DNA of 64,000 bases from Gigaspora margarita (taxonomy: Eukaryota > Glomeromycota > Glomeromycetes > Diversisporales > Gigasporaceae): assembly GCA_009809945.1 (NCBI GenBank), contig WTPW01000020.1:714580-778579 (forward strand), given 5' to 3'. Below, one piece after another: positions 11,657 to 23,715 of the stretch. A program made the translations under genes and the position numbers. Position 1 is the first letter of the stretch, and each line of letters starts with the position of its first letter. The notes beneath the pieces are model-generated. The model saw nothing but the letters and a program-made list of their open reading frames with translations. It was not told the DNA's origin and searched no databases.

Positions 11657-11995
11657 TTAATTGTTTTGTAACTGTGGGTACAGTAACTGCATCCCAATAA
11701 AGCCTATCAAATTCAAAGATCAGGCTTAATATTACACATTTAAAAAGTCAAAGCAAACGTTTATTTTGCCAAAATTGCTTCTAAATCAAAATTTTGCATA
11801 TGAAACTACTTTTTAGCTTCTAACAAAAAAAATTTCTTGCAAATTTTAATGAAAATATAGCCTTCTCTAACATAAGTCTCACTCTAACCCTAACCTTAAT
11901 CGCACAGTTTTATTCTTATAGAAAATTTGTTTTGATCGTTATGTTATACCTGATCTTAGTTACAGTTACTGTAATCTATAGTTACAAACAATTAA
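11657..11995. mobile_element. Inverted-repeat element of about 340 bp in an AAAT microsatellite
   Basis: Left arm ttaattgttttgtaactgtg (11657 on) and right arm read inward ttaattgtttgtaactatag match, then continue with acagtaactg. Both flanks are (aaat)n/(aaaataa)n simple repeat (11605-11655 and 12000-12058), so the element appears to have landed in a microsatellite. The interior holds 'ctaaccctaaccttaa'. Confidence 0.65.
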
Positions 11996-12476
11996 TCTTA
12001 AATAAAATAATAAAATAAATATAATAAAACAATAAAATAAAATAAATAAAATAAAGGGTAAAATTAGAAGTAGAATAATCTATAAATCCAAGAAAAGACC
12101 AGGTGCAAAAAAACAGAATTTTGTGAATAATACAGTTCTAGTAGCAGATCCCAAGTAGAAATACAGAAAATTATAGATATAGTGCAAGAATTTTTCAAAT
12201 TAACTTGATCAAATATAACATAAGTAGCTGTGCTATATAGTCACACTAAACCAGGAACGGATGATGAACTGTATGGGCATTGTTTATTAATTGCCAGGAT
12301 TAAGCTTAATTCGATTAAAATTTGAAATTACATATTTGGGAGTTATTTTGCATTTATACAGAAGGCTAATTTAGAAATGTTGAACAAACTCCAATATAAT
12401 AGTTATATTTTGTATTGAATACAGATACAGCTAATTTGAAAATTAGTAAGCAAGTGATAACTTATACAGGGGTTCC

Positions 12477-12695
12477 CAAAATTTTGTATTGGAAGAGTGC
12501 ATTGGAATCATAGTTGGCTGGATCAGAATTGTTCAATTTTGCCCAAGATCATAAAAAATTTTACTACTAAATCATATCCATTCATTAAGTAAAAAAATGC
12601 CTAGCTGATAATTTTGCTATAGAAACTGCTAACAAATTGGGCTAAATGCTGACCCAGATCCGCTGTATCCACTCAGAAAATTGGGGACCCTTCTG
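12477..12695. mobile_element. MITE family 'CAGGGG', copy 1
   Basis: The ends are cagggg...cccaaaatttt and aaaattggggacccttctg, an imperfect inverted repeat. The whole 219 bp recurs in inverse orientation at 14564-14802, sharing blocks such as 'gctgacccagatc', 'ttgcccaagatcataaaaa' and 'aaactgctaacaaa'. The end sequence is of hAT type, but the 8-bp flanks do not match, so the class is uncertain. Confidence 0.65.
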
Positions 12696-12759
12696 CAAGT
12701 AATGAATTTAGTGATTATTAACAAATTTCAGTAATTAAAATTTTCTCTAGTTTACCATA

Positions 12760-13010
12760 GTGCTGCTGGCCCAGCTGGTACAGCTACAGCTGAGCTGCAG
12801 TAAACATTTTGTAAACAATCTTTTGTAGTGAATTTTTTGCATAAACTAAATTAATAAATATATTTTTGTAATCATGCATTAAATAATTACCCCAAGAACA
12901 CCTTGAAAATTTATCCTAAATTCTGTGCAAAAAAATATAGCAAAAAATAGTAAGGCCAAAATTACACAAAATTATACTAATGAAACTGCTGATAATCAAA
13001 TGAAAAAATG
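12760..13010. repeat. Dispersed repeat X, copy 1
   Basis: About 250 bp, from ccatagtgctgctggcccag to aatgaaactgctgataatc. It is clearly homologous in inverse orientation to 15425-15715; shared blocks include 'cagctacagctgagctg', 'gtagtgaattttttgcat' and 'tctaaattctgtgcaaaaa'. It contains no coding content. Confidence 0.7.
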
Positions 13011-13014
13011 GGTT

Positions 13015-13375
13015 TGAACCAATTTTACCACAGAGTAAACCTATTTTTGAAAAAATTCCTTTTTCGTAGCTAAAAATTTCAAAAATAAAAAAATTTCAGT
13101 CAAAATTAAGAATCTTGAATATTATTGGGAACATCTGGTAAAACATTAACTGATGATATTTGCTGATTCAATAAATTTGTGGTCTCAATAATCACTAGTC
13201 ACAGATATCCCAGAATTTATGTAATGTAGGCCACCGATCTCCAAAATTCTTAAATTTTGGTTGAAATTTTATTTTTTTTTGAAATTTTTAGCTATATAAA
13301 AGGAAATTTTTAAGGAATAGATTAAAACTGCTCAATATGAAAGTATCGAGGCAGTTTTTGTCTCAAATTGGTTCG
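13015..13375. repeat. Long inverted repeat, arms of about 90-100 bp
   Basis: The left arm (about 13020-13110; gtagctaaaaatttcaaaaa, then ttcagtcaaaattaag) matches the right arm (about 13240-13375) read inward (tatagctaaaaatttcaaaa, then ttcaaccaaaatttaag). The outer parts also pair around 'aaccaatttt'. It is probably a MITE of about 350 bp. Confidence 0.65.
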
Positions 13376-14002
13376 GATTAAGCATGTGACAATGGGTTGA
13401 CATCAGCTATATAAATCAAACCTATATCAGGTCCTATTATAAATTTTATTATTGAAGATTTTTTACTAATCAAATTTTTAATATATAATAGATTAGTTAT
13501 ATAATTTTTATTATAGCAATATTTATTATATTGTCAGTTATAAACTGTATAATAAAGTGAATTTATTAGAAAGTATGTGATTAAAAAGAGTTGATACAAT
13601 ATTTGGCACAAGTAATTGTGGTTGAGCTTGAATTATTTTACTAATCATCTTGTTGTGCTGCTTTTCTTTTTGCTTTTTTAGTCAAATTTTGTTACTGTTC
13701 TTCAGTTGAGATTGATGCTTTTATACACATTGCTATGTATATATCAAAAATAGATACCCAGCTCTAACTTTACTATAATTTGAAGAATATTTTGTAAAAA
13801 TTAAAACTAAACCTCTATAAAACAAGTTACAAAGCTATTTTTTATAATTAAATAAAAAAAACTTACAATTCAGTTTAAATTTAAAATTTAATGTTATTTA
13901 ATAGCGTTTAATGCTAATAAATAGAATAATGGACTTGAGCCAATGTTTTATAACTTTATATAAAAAATACTTTGTAACTTTGTAAATATATTGTATAAGA
14001 AA

Positions 14003-14367
14003 CAATTGGGTCTTTGCCTTGAAAATAACGCTATGGCACTATAAATTTTTTTGAGTAAATCGTAAATAAAGATTGTATAACCAAAACAACCCAAACTTGA
14101 TTTTTTGCTAATTTTAGAAATGATCTTCACAAAACTTTTTTGTTATTGGATAAAATTGATGGTAAAATATTTATCTGCTATGTCAATCATTTTCAATATA
14201 TTCAATGTCAAATTTCCGGACTTTCATAACTCATTTTAATATTAAGTTAATTGGTTATAAAACTTTGCACAAAATGAACTTTGTGCTTCAAAATTACGAT
14301 TTAATAAAAATCTCAATTTTGGTTTGGGAGACCTTAGAACCCTATTTTCAAGGCAAAGACCCAATTG
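14003..14367. mobile_element. Inverted-repeat element with perfect 25-bp ends
   Basis: Positions 14003-14027 (caattgggtctttgccttga plus 5) are an exact inverse of 14343-14367. Inner subterminal segments pair loosely (taaatcgtaa, aaccaaaa). It is 365 bp long with no coding content. No convincing target duplication is seen. Confidence 0.75.
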
Positions 14368-14563
14368 GTTTTTAAAAAACTTTGAAAAAAAATCGATCTG
14401 CATATCTAGGAGCAATTTTTATATTTAATTTATATGATATACTTTTGAATCTGTGAAATTATCAAAAATCTTCTAATAATTAAATATTAAGGGGACTTGA
14501 TATAGTTTTGATTTACATAGTTGACATAGCACACCAATGTAACATGCTGATCTAAGATTTTTA

Positions 14564-14802
14564 CAGGGCTGTCCCCAAATTTCTGTATCAGATGCGTCAG
14601 ATCTAGGTCAGCATTTAGCCCTATTTGTTAGCAGGTTCTATAGTAAAATTATTATCTGGGGCATTTTTTACTTAATAAATAGAATGATTTATTAGTAAAG
14701 TTTTTTATGATCTTAGGGCAAAATTGATCAATTCTGATCCAGCTGACCATAATTCTGATACACTCTGATATATCCCAACACAGAATTTTGGTGATTTCCC
14801 TG
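14564..14802. mobile_element. MITE family 'CAGGGG', copy 2 (inverse of copy 1)
   Basis: See 12477-12695. This copy runs in the opposite direction. Its ends are cagggctgtccccaaat and attttggtgatttccctg. Its right flank TATAAGTT is the inverse of the left flank of copy 1 (AACTTATA), so a little flanking sequence may be shared. Confidence 0.65.
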
Positions 14803-14869
14803 TATAAGTTGCCAATTTAGTTATATTTGATTATTTTGATCAAATCAAGATAGTGTAAATATGAGGTAA

Positions 14870-15400
14870 TATTGTAAGTAGTAATACAAATCGAAATCAA
14901 AAGTTGCAACTAATCGAAAGTTAACAACTAATCGATTGAAAAATTTTTGGCAACTTATATTAAATTGAATAAAAAGAAAAGTTGACAATGAATTGATTGC
15001 AAAATTTTTGGCAATTTGTATCACTAGTTGTAAGTAATGAAGTAATAGGAAATTAGGTATAGTTGGGTAATATGAGGTAATTTGAGTATAGTATATAGTG
15101 ATGAGGACAAGGTATATAGGAAGAGCAACCTTGTTTTTTCTGCGAACCTGAATTTTGTTCTTTTTATATCAACCCACCCCTGCTCTAATAATGTTTGAGT
15201 GCTCTATAATCTGGCAGAAAATAGTCATGTAGGGGTAGGGCTGAGGCATGTATTTATGGCCTGTCGAAAAAGTATAAAGTATAAAGACTGTGAGGTGCTA
15301 GCAAACTGTACAAGCTACTTAAAAAGCAGAAAAAAAACATGTATGTGTTTTCATCATAAATTATATCAGGTATGAGAGACAAAACAATACTCCACAATAA
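14870..15400. repeat. Dispersed repeat Y, copy 1
   Basis: It begins with 'aactaatcg' type repeats (14895-15010) and continues through 'cttgttttttctgcgaacct'. A diverged relative with the same order (aactaatcaatt repeats, then 'ttttttcttctgcaaaccca') is at 60110-60870. The function is unknown; it is possibly a non-autonomous element. Confidence 0.5.
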
Positions 15401-15424
15401 AATTGGCTCAAAAACATTTTTTCA

Positions 15425-15715
15425 CTTAATGAGCATCAGCATTTTTATTAGTTGAAATTTGCGTAATTAGGGCTTACAATTTTTTTACTATGCATTTTTT
15501 GCACAAAATTTAGAATAAAATTTCAGGGTAATTTTCATTTATTATTTAGTGTGTGATTATAAAAAGCTTTTTTTTAGTTCATACAAAAAATTCGCTACAA
15601 AATCTTGATATGAAATGTTTATTGCACCAAGTCACAGCTCAGCTACAGCAGTGGTACAATAATTAAGCCATAGGTGGACCAACTGGCTAGAGCTGGCTTG
15701 CAGTACTAATTGCAG
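15425..15715. repeat. Dispersed repeat X, copy 2 (inverse)
   Basis: The reverse complement is homologous to 12760-13010 over its full length, with a small AT insertion near 15560. Confidence 0.7.
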
Positions 15716-15955
15716 TATATAATTAATTTGGAATCAACTGTCTTAATTCTTACTGTTGTAGCATTGGAATTAACAGTTGTGGTTACTATACAATTTATTG
15801 TAACCATTTTTACCAAAAAATTGTTATTACTATGATTTTTTTTTAAGTTTGTATCAATACTATATGTGGTTAAGGTTGATTTGGTACTATTATAATTAAC
15901 AATTGCTAATGAGTTTATTGTGATAACATTCTTGATCATAATTTGCTTATCGATA

Positions 15956-16530
15956 TTTTAGCCTAACATTTTGATTATGGGTTGTATAAACAATGAAAAG
16001 CATTAAAGTATAATAACTACTGCATTAGTTTTAGCACACTAATCACATTTTTGGATATAACCATGATTTTAGTGGTTGTAAAACTACAAACTATAAGATT
16101 TGCTGAGAAAATTAGTAATTATCAAAAAAATTTACGAAAAATAGAAAAATCTAGAATCATTATCTGAATCTTTAATGGAATGTAATTTTTTCTTAATACA
16201 GCATTTACTGATATTCACTATTTTTTTATTAATATCCTGTTTTTTATCTATTGCAGAGCAAATGTTCTTGCACTTGCACATGTTTTTGAACTTTTTAAGT
16301 TTATCTAATTAAGACTATTATGCAAAATGCTTCAAATTTGTAAATATTGGATTACTTTTTTATGCTCAAAATAGTTTTTATATATTAGGTAATCAACCAA
16401 CAAAAGCATAATTTTAAAAGAGTCATTAAAAAAAACAATAAAATGCGATCTACAACTGTACCTCACTGCTATAGCATCTAGTCAATCAATTAATCAATCA
16501 ATTACAAATCAGATAAGTAATCTATATATT
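15956..16530. repeat. Large direct repeat Z, copy 1
   Basis: It shares with 17925-18320 a series of blocks in the same order: 'aacattttgattatggg', 'taataactactgcattag', 'gaatcattatctgaatc', 'aagtttatctaattaag', 'atcaattacaaatcagataa'. Copy 2 lacks about 150 bp in the middle. The two copies flank the element 16598-17543. Confidence 0.8.
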
Positions 16531-16597
16531 TAAAAACACTGATGGTTACACAATTCATGCACTGTCACGTTTAGAGTACTATGTATAAATAATTACT

Positions 16598-17543
16598 ATG
16601 GTTACACAAAGTTTCTATTTTTAGCATTTAATATAATACTATATATCTGTATATTATATCTTTAATCCTAACCCTAAAACTTATAAGTAAACCTTCTTTG
16701 GCCCCTAATTGAAAGTTGTAGAGCTCATTTTTCTGATTCTAATGGTGGTTAAATCATCAAAATCGGCCCAGTGGATCCCAAGATACTTGGGATCAAAGAA
16801 GAGCACATAAGGATCGGCAAATCCACTGTTACACAAACTATTTATTTTTCTTTTACATACGTTTTGAAAAGTTTTTTACAATAATGAAAATTTTTACTAA
16901 GAAAATAATAAAACACGTCTTAAGAAACTAGCATTTTTTTGAGCCAAAGAACAAGTTTACTTAAGAGCCTAATTTCAATTGTAATATTAAAATTTTGCGC
17001 AAATCACGATTTTTTGTTTGACGGTTTTTTCTACCTTTTTTTTACATACGTTTTGAAAAGTATTTTTTATCGTAGTGAAAATTTTTACTAGGAAAATGAT
17101 AAAATACGTCTTATGAAACTAGCATTTTTTTGGGCCAAAGAATAATTTTACTTAAGAGCCCAAAGTCAATTCTGATAATAAAATTTTGCGCAAATCACGA
17201 TTCCCATTTGTCGATTTTTTCTATAGTGTTTTGTATAACAGTTAAGTTACTAATCCTTATGTTCTCTTATTTGATCCCAAATATCTTGGGATCCACTGGG
17301 CTGATTTTGATGATTTAGCTACTATTAGAATCAGAAAATTGAGCTCTTTAACTTAGAGTTAGAATCTGGATACATTTATATTATCTGGATATAAATATAT
17401 ATTTAAATTCAACTACAATCTTTACTATAACTTTCAATTAGGTGCCAAAAAAAGTTTACTTATTAGTTTTTAGGATTAACGTTAGGGTTAAGATTAGAAT
17501 TAAGTTAGAGAGAATACTAAAATAGAAAATCTTATGTAACTAT
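16598..17543. mobile_element. Inverted-repeat element of about 946 bp with internal tandem duplication
   Basis: The arms of about 230-290 bp (16598-16830 and 17255-17543) pair over 'actatggttacacaaag', 'taatcctaaccctaa', 'ttgaaagttgtagagctc', 'atcaaaatcggcccagtgga' and 'tcccaagatacttggga'. The centre holds two 185-189 bp direct copies. No transposase is readable. It may be a foldback-type DNA transposon. Confidence 0.75.
16851..17223. repeat. Tandem duplication, period 189 bp
   Basis: Unit 1 is 16851-17039 and unit 2 is 17040-17223. Both start ttttacatacgttttgaaaa and end in 'gcgcaaatcacgatt' plus a T-rich tail. Divergence is about 10 percent by eye. Confidence 0.85.
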
Positions 17544-17924
17544 GGTGGAAATAGCAAAATACTATAGTGAAAATAGTAATTATCTAAATAAATTGTGTAA
17601 CAAGATATATTGTTTATTTTATTTATTTTATAAAAATTAAAACTTTTAAGCAAAAATATTTTGGCATTTACTAATAAAATTTAATACAATTTTCTATTTT
17701 ATATTTAAAAACACTAATAGTTATACATTTTATATATTGTCATATTTAAAATACTATGTATAAATAAATATACCATTCTAATTGTTAATATAAAAACAAT
17801 AAATAAATTATTTAATAATAGTTTTTTTTTATTTTATTAATTTGTTTTAAATATAGGCCATCAGCAAAGCGACGGGTTATACCTAGTCAGTTTTAAATTA
17901 TCTAGATTTTAGAATTTTCCTCAA

Positions 17925-18320
17925 CATTTTGATTATGGTTTTATAAACAATCAAAAGCATAATAACTACTGCATTAGTTTTAGCATGCTGCTCATATTTT
18001 TGGATATAACCATGATTTTATTGGTTGGTAGATTGACATAAAACTACAAACTTTTCAAAAAAATTTATGATAAATGGAAAAATCTAGAATCATTATCTGA
18101 ATCTTAAATGTTCTTGCACTTGCACTTGTTTTTGAACTTTTTAAGTTTATTTAATTAAGACCATTATGCAAAATGCTTCAAATTTGTAAACATTGGATTG
18201 ACTTTTTTTACAAACAATAAAATGTGATCTACAACTGTACTTTCACTGGCACATCATCCAATCAATCAATTAATCAATCAATTACATATCAGATAAGTAA
18301 TCAGGTTTTAAATTATCAAT
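17925..18320. repeat. Large direct repeat Z, copy 2
   Basis: See 15956-16530. The stretch 17690-17780 also repeats 16520-16590 (atatttaaaaacacta..., then tactatgtataaataa), so the duplicated unit is longer than Z alone. Confidence 0.75.
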
Positions 18321-18754
18321 ATTAGAATTTTCTTCAATCGCTATTTGATTTTCTATGGTATAGCTTCTTCCTGATATACAATATATTTAGTTAGTGCAAT
18401 TCTGAAAGACCATAATAAAAAAGATGTTATAGTGATTGTTATGCACTTTAAGGAAGCCTGTTATAGTGATGTATGGTTAAACAACTCTTATACAACAGAT
18501 AAATATAGTACTATATGATGCATATTATAATGTTTAAGTGCAGAAATTTATGTTATTACTGTGTTTAATGCATGATTTCATCACTCCATTTCTGGTATTT
18601 TCAAAGTCATGAGTTTGATCAACCAATTAATGCTCAGATTTTGCTGTCTTCATTTAACTTTTCAGTAAACTATACTCTTCGTACTTTGTACTATGTTCCT
18701 GGTATAAAAAAAACAGAGTTAATAGTCTTTAATAATAAGGAGAAAAAGAACACC
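18321..18754. other. Repeat-derived sequence before the second LINE relic
   Basis: No gene is supported. The segment around 18607-18705 (ttgatcaaccaattaatgct ... ctttgtactatgttcctggt) recurs in diverged form at 55370-55460, so it belongs to a dispersed repeat. Confidence 0.5.
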
Positions 18755-20160
18755 TATTACTACTGTTTAGTAAAAAGAGAGATAGAGTTTTAGCAAAAAA
18801 AGAACAGGATATAACAAGGTACCTAGAAGTCTGGATCATAGTAAAGAGCAGTAGAAGAAATCTAAAATTAAGACTAATATGAGAAGCAGTAGAATTAGGC
18901 CATTTGATTAAAGCAAAAGAGATCTCTATAGAACAAGCCAAATATATCAAAAACAAGATTTTATTACCAAAAGTAGAATACAAACTAAACCTTACTCTAC
19001 TCAACAAACATGCATATAATATGATACAGAGCCCAATGCTTCAGATAGCAAAATAGAAAATAGAAGTAAAAAAAAACTATAGCAAACTCCCTCCTGTATA
19101 ACATGGATATCCTAGGCCTTAAACCCCTATAGCAAAGGCATTGGGAACATTTAATAACAGAATGGTTAATTAGAATAAATAGCTCAAAATTATTGGAAAA
19201 ATTGACAAAAATCAGACTCAAAATGGCTCAATTAGATCTACTATCAATAAAACTGATCTGGCTATAAAAAGAGGCTCAAATAAATAAGCAGAAGTGGTGA
19301 AACAATCTAAACACTGCTATCCTGGGCATTGCAAAGTCTTTTCAGATCTTAATCAAGAGTATGCTTAATAAAAATGATTGGAGTATCCTTCTACAAGTTC
19401 CACACAAAAAGATCATAGAAATTCTTGAAAAGAGTGAATGGAAAGGGAACATGCAGAACATCAAGAAACTAAGAATCTGGAACCTGAAGCAAATTGTAAG
19501 AAGTCAAAGTTAATGCATTATGACCTGGTAGCAAATCAAAAAATTTAGAAACTGCTTAGCAAAAGAAGATTCAAACTAGTTCTAAATTCTAGAAAAAATT
19601 GTTATCAGTGATAGAAAATCAAGAAAGGTCAAACTGGAATTCCAAATAGACCCAGGTTAAAACATCAACATGATCCAGGAAAAAAGAAAAATATCAACAA
19701 ACTGCTCTAAAAAAGAATGGACCCTGGGCACTAAAGAAAAAAGCAAAAAACCTGTACTAGGCAGAATTTTGAACAAACTTCCAAACAATTGAGTTGAAGT
19801 AACTGAATAGGAGAAAGGGATAAAAAAAACCAAAATATCGAAACAGACAAAAAAGCAACAAATGAATTAAAAAAAGAATACAATACAACAAGGTTATACT
19901 GGAACATAAGGAGATAAACAACATGACAATTGGGTAAAGAGAGAACTGGAAGGATGTTAATTGCTTATAGATCTGGATAATCTAAAATAAACTTTAAACA
20001 TGAACATATCCAGCCAACAGATAAAAGACAATTTTTTTTTTAGAGCATCAAGCAACCTGAAAATTGGGATGTTATAAGCATAAGGAAAACAGTTGCTAGT
20101 AAAGAGAAAAGACAAGAGCTAGAGAAAGCATTATATGATAATAAGAAATTTAAAAAACTC

Positions 20161-20605
20161 ACCTTCTATATAGATGGCTCACTTGAAAAAAAATAGGAAG
20201 AAACAGTTACAAAGCAGGTTATAGTGTAGTTCAATATGATTCAGAGAATAGAATAGAGACACTAAAGGTAGAATAAAAGAGTAGTTTTTTTTAACAAGAG
20301 CAGATCTAACAGAAATTTTAGAGGCAATATTAATCTCTCCTATATCAAGTGTTGTAGATCTTTATACTGATAGCCAAGTGGCAATTCAGGATATTGAAGT
20401 ACTAAAAAAAAAACACCCAAGGATCTGGTACAAGATCAAAAATAGCAGACTTCTGAGCAAAATCAATGAGAACATTGGGGTTAAAGAATCGAAACTAGTA
20501 CTGCATAAAATAAAAATGCACTCAGACATAACATTAAATGAGAAAACTGACCTCCTAGGCAAAGAAGGTGCTAACCCTAGTAAAGAAAATAGTAATAAAA
20601 ACTGA
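20161..20605 (+). pseudogene. RNase H domain of the second LINE
   Basis: All four acidic positions are visible. TFYIDGSL (Asp, 20173-20175) is in one frame. After a frameshift come RADLTEILEAI (Glu, near 20310), VDLYTDSQVAI (Asp, near 20369), and NEKTDLLGKEGA (Asp, 20549-20551). LVLHKIKMHSDI precedes the last one, as in RNase H 'KVKGHSG'. The last part, 20378-20605, is open. The first frame has in-frame stops (for example after SLEKK), so the domain is dead even though the catalytic residues survive. Confidence 0.85.
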
Positions 20606-20617
20606 TGATGGAAAAAA

Positions 20618-20913
20618 AGGACCCTGGACATCTAGTATAGAGATCATGAAAATTTTCAGCAAATATATCTAAAATTTAAGAAGCAAAAAACAGTTTTTGG
20701 CAATTATCTTGGCATTCAGTAGTCCAATTTGAATGAACTTTTTTTTTTTAAAATGAAGCTTCTAGTGAGGCACAACTAACAAAAAAAAGTTTATTCAATT
20801 TTGATCACTGAATTAGAAGTTATTAAAGTAAATAGATTTTGCTATTTTTAGCAAATTAGATCAAAATTGGCCAAAATCCAGGTATGACCTATATGAGAGA
20901 TTTCCAGGGCCCT
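20618..20913. mobile_element. hAT-type MITE, family M1 copy 1
   Basis: The ends are aggaccctggacatct and, read inward from the right, agggccctggaaatct. The interior matches 55649-55942 over nearly its whole length (for example 'gaagcaaaaaacagtttttg', 'ccaatttgaat', 'aaattggccaaaatccag'). The 8-bp flanks GGAAAAAA and GCAAAGAA agree at 6 of 8. It is inserted just behind the RNase H domain of the LINE. Confidence 0.8.
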
Positions 20914-22030
20914 GCAAAGAATACACATTTACCTCTATGTGACAGAAACACCAAATAGAAATCTCTATAAAACAATTTATCAAAAAATACTTGATATATA
21001 TCATAAAGCTGAATAAACTTTCTTCAAACATCAAAAAAATGAAACATATACAAGGCATAATGAGTACAAAGACTAGCAGACATTCAGAAGCTTTTGGCAA
21101 AACACACAAAAAATGAAGGCCTTTAATAAAAGAATAACAAAAAGTAAGTATTTAGAATAAAGATAGTAAACAGATCTCTCCTATGCTAGTTAAAAGTTAC
21201 TGTAATCAAGGAAGTATTTATCAAAGCTCCAAATCTCATAAATGCATGATTAATAAGAGACTTCTAATCACTTGGCCACCTGCCCAATGACAAAAAAACA
21301 TAACAGCAGGAGGAAGAAGAAATAGTGAAAAAATATAGTTCTCATTACCTAGTGACATGCAGAGAAAGATAGTTTAGAATTTGATACTAAAAATTCTAAC
21401 TAACAAAGATATACTAGATAATCAACAAAGAACGCTTCTAATAAGAGTAATAATAAAGCTTGAAATACAAAAGCAATTAGAAGAACTAGATCTTGAAAAT
21501 GAAGTAAGTAATTATATTTTATTGTGCTGGTTAGAGAAGAACAACAAGCTTCTAGACCAAAATCTAAAAAGATAGATACAAGCAAACTGCGATATAGAAA
21601 AAAGAAATTGGAATTATCAGGACCCTGAATATACATAGATAGATCAGGTATTAGTTTGCTTATTTTGGGGTTTATGTATATCTTTTCTATTTTTAGTAAT
21701 TTTTTGCTTATTTTTAAGGTTATTTTATAGATCTTTTTATTTTTAGTAATTTTATAATTAATCTGACCTATCTGTGTATCTTTCAGGGTTCTAAATTACT
21801 GCAAAGACTAAAAAGAAGAAGAGAGATAGGAAGAAACACCAAAAAGCAAAGAAGACCAACAGAAATGAAACCTCAAATAACCCTGCAGAACCCAACAAAA
21901 AAGCAAACAAAAAAAAAGAGAGTAGAGAAATTGACTTAAAATAGCTTGTAATGAAGTTAAAAAATAGATAGATACAGGAGTTCATAGTTGGTAAAACCAT
22001 AATTAAAGTGATTATAATGGGCCTTAGAAC

Positions 22031-22695
22031 CAAGTTAGTGAACTCCTGATAGAGTATTACTCAATGAGAGAAGAAGACAAATTCTGAATTGGCAAAACTC
22101 ACACAGGTGTCTAAAGTAACCAAGTGTGCTATAGTTTAGTTATAAGGTACAAAGTACCAGAAATAGTATTAGTATTAGATAATGTAACTATTTTTAGTAA
22201 TAAATTATAGCATAATCACCAATTAAAAAAAAATAAAATAAAATAAAATATAATAATAAATAAATAATTAATTAATTTAAATATAGCCTATAGCTACATA
22301 TAGCTAATATTATATATAGTGCATCTTATAGTACTAAAAATTAATATAAAAATAAAAAGTAGAATTAGGATTAGGATTTATTTTAGAGTTGGTTAGGAAA
22401 AATTATAAGAGAAGCATTTTTGCTTAATAATATAACAAGAGTTGTTCTAATAAAATTTTAATATATATAATTTTATAACACTGACTACATGTAGCCATGG
22501 CTACTGTACTATATCTAAATAATTTGATAAAAAAAATAAATAAATATAAACAAATAAATATTCACTGTAATTTTTATTATAAATTTTTTTTTATTTGTTA
22601 TTTCTATAAGGTGATAACAAATAAAGTGGGAAATAAATGAAATAGTAAATAAAAACTACTTATATATAAAATTTTAAATAAGTTATAATAGAACA
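22031..22695. other. AT-rich sequence with AAAAT microsatellite
   Basis: A simple repeat (aaaat/aata)n lies at 22226-22275. The rest is AT-rich without coding or clear repeats. Confidence 0.5.
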
Positions 22696-23495
22696 TTCAA
22701 TTTGGTGTCAAGCAAATTCTGAACTGTAGATCACTAAAGATCTTTTCTAATCTAATTCTAGAACCCAATATATATCAAAAATCCTTTTTAAAATTTTGAA
22801 TTTTTTTAAAAAAAATTTTTTATTTCAATTCTATATATTTGTAAAATTGAAATAAATAAGTTCATTAAATTTGATTTAATAGTTATCAAGAAGCCTTTCT
22901 AAAAGTTTTTAAAAAAACTTGAAATATCTAAAAAATTAAAAACCAGCAAATTTTTTCTTTTTTAAACTTTAAATAATAATTTCTCGATAAACTATTCAGA
23001 TTTAATAAATTTATTTTGTGTTTAATCTATAAGTTTGTAAAATTAAAATAAAAAAATTATAAATTTGAATAGATATATGTTATACATACTGGCATTGCCT
23101 AATTAAACTCTCTAATCCCTGTTTCTTTTGCTAACCCATTCAAGTTTTTTTTATTTTAATTCTACAAACACAAAATCAAAATAAAAAAATTATTAATTTT
23201 GAATGATAGTTGTTGAAAAACATTGTTTAAAGTTTAAAAAAGAAAAAGTTTGCTTGATTTTAGTCAAGTTTTTTTTAAAGTTCTAATAAAAGGTTTTTCA
23301 ACAACTACTAAATCAAATTCAATAAACTTATTTTTATTTCAATTTTACAAATACATAGAATTAGAATAAAAAAATTTTACTAAACTAATTGAAAATCTTT
23401 ACTAGAAGTTTAAAAAAATTCAAAATTTTAATATGAATCTTGGTCAAAAATGATCCACAACTAAAATTTGCTTGACATAAAGGTACTATTTAAAT
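22696..23495. mobile_element. Long inverted-repeat element of about 800 bp
   Basis: Left subterminal tcaagcaaattctgaactgt and right, read inward, tcaagcaaattttagttgtg pair, followed by gatca on both sides. Further in, 22800-22920 (ttcaattctatatatttgta...) pairs with 23270-23390, and 22945-22985 with 23220-23260. There is no coding content. The end motif tcaagcaaatttt is shared with the MITE at 24398-24626. Confidence 0.65.
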
Positions 23496-23715
23496 AAAAT
23501 AATAGAATAGTTTAATAAAATAGCTGTACAATGCAATCATGCCAAAACCAGGAATGTAAATTTGTTTTTTTTGTTTTTGCATAACTAATTATTCTAATAT
23601 AATTAGTAGTACCTTTTAAGTCTCATTTATTTGAAAATAATTATTAATAAAAGTTAATTATAAATATAGTCTGGTGCAAAAAGATTTGTATCTCAAATAG
23701 CTCTGATTAAAATAT

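Larger units (their letters stand above)
18755..22030 (+). mobile_element. Second LINE relic (plus strand), 3' half only
   Basis: On the plus strand, KRDRVLAKKEQDITRYLEVW (18770-18835) corresponds to the RT end 'RYLGVWI'. It is followed by KEISIEQAKYIKNKILLPKV and EYKLNLTLLN (about 18920-19000), the usual RT thumb/connection of LINEs. Broken LINE-like coding continues to an RNase H domain at 20161-20605. After a 296-bp MITE, low-quality coding similarity resumes (CKEYTFTSM... near 20915) and fades by about 22030. There are many stops and frameshifts. The 5' half with endonuclease and RT palm is absent. The family differs from that of the LINE at 1-4850. Confidence 0.72.

Noticed and set aside
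18572..19221. Several overlapping 70-90 codon frames on both strands
   Set aside because: They are shadows of the plus-strand LINE relic or of a dispersed repeat and show no motif of their own.
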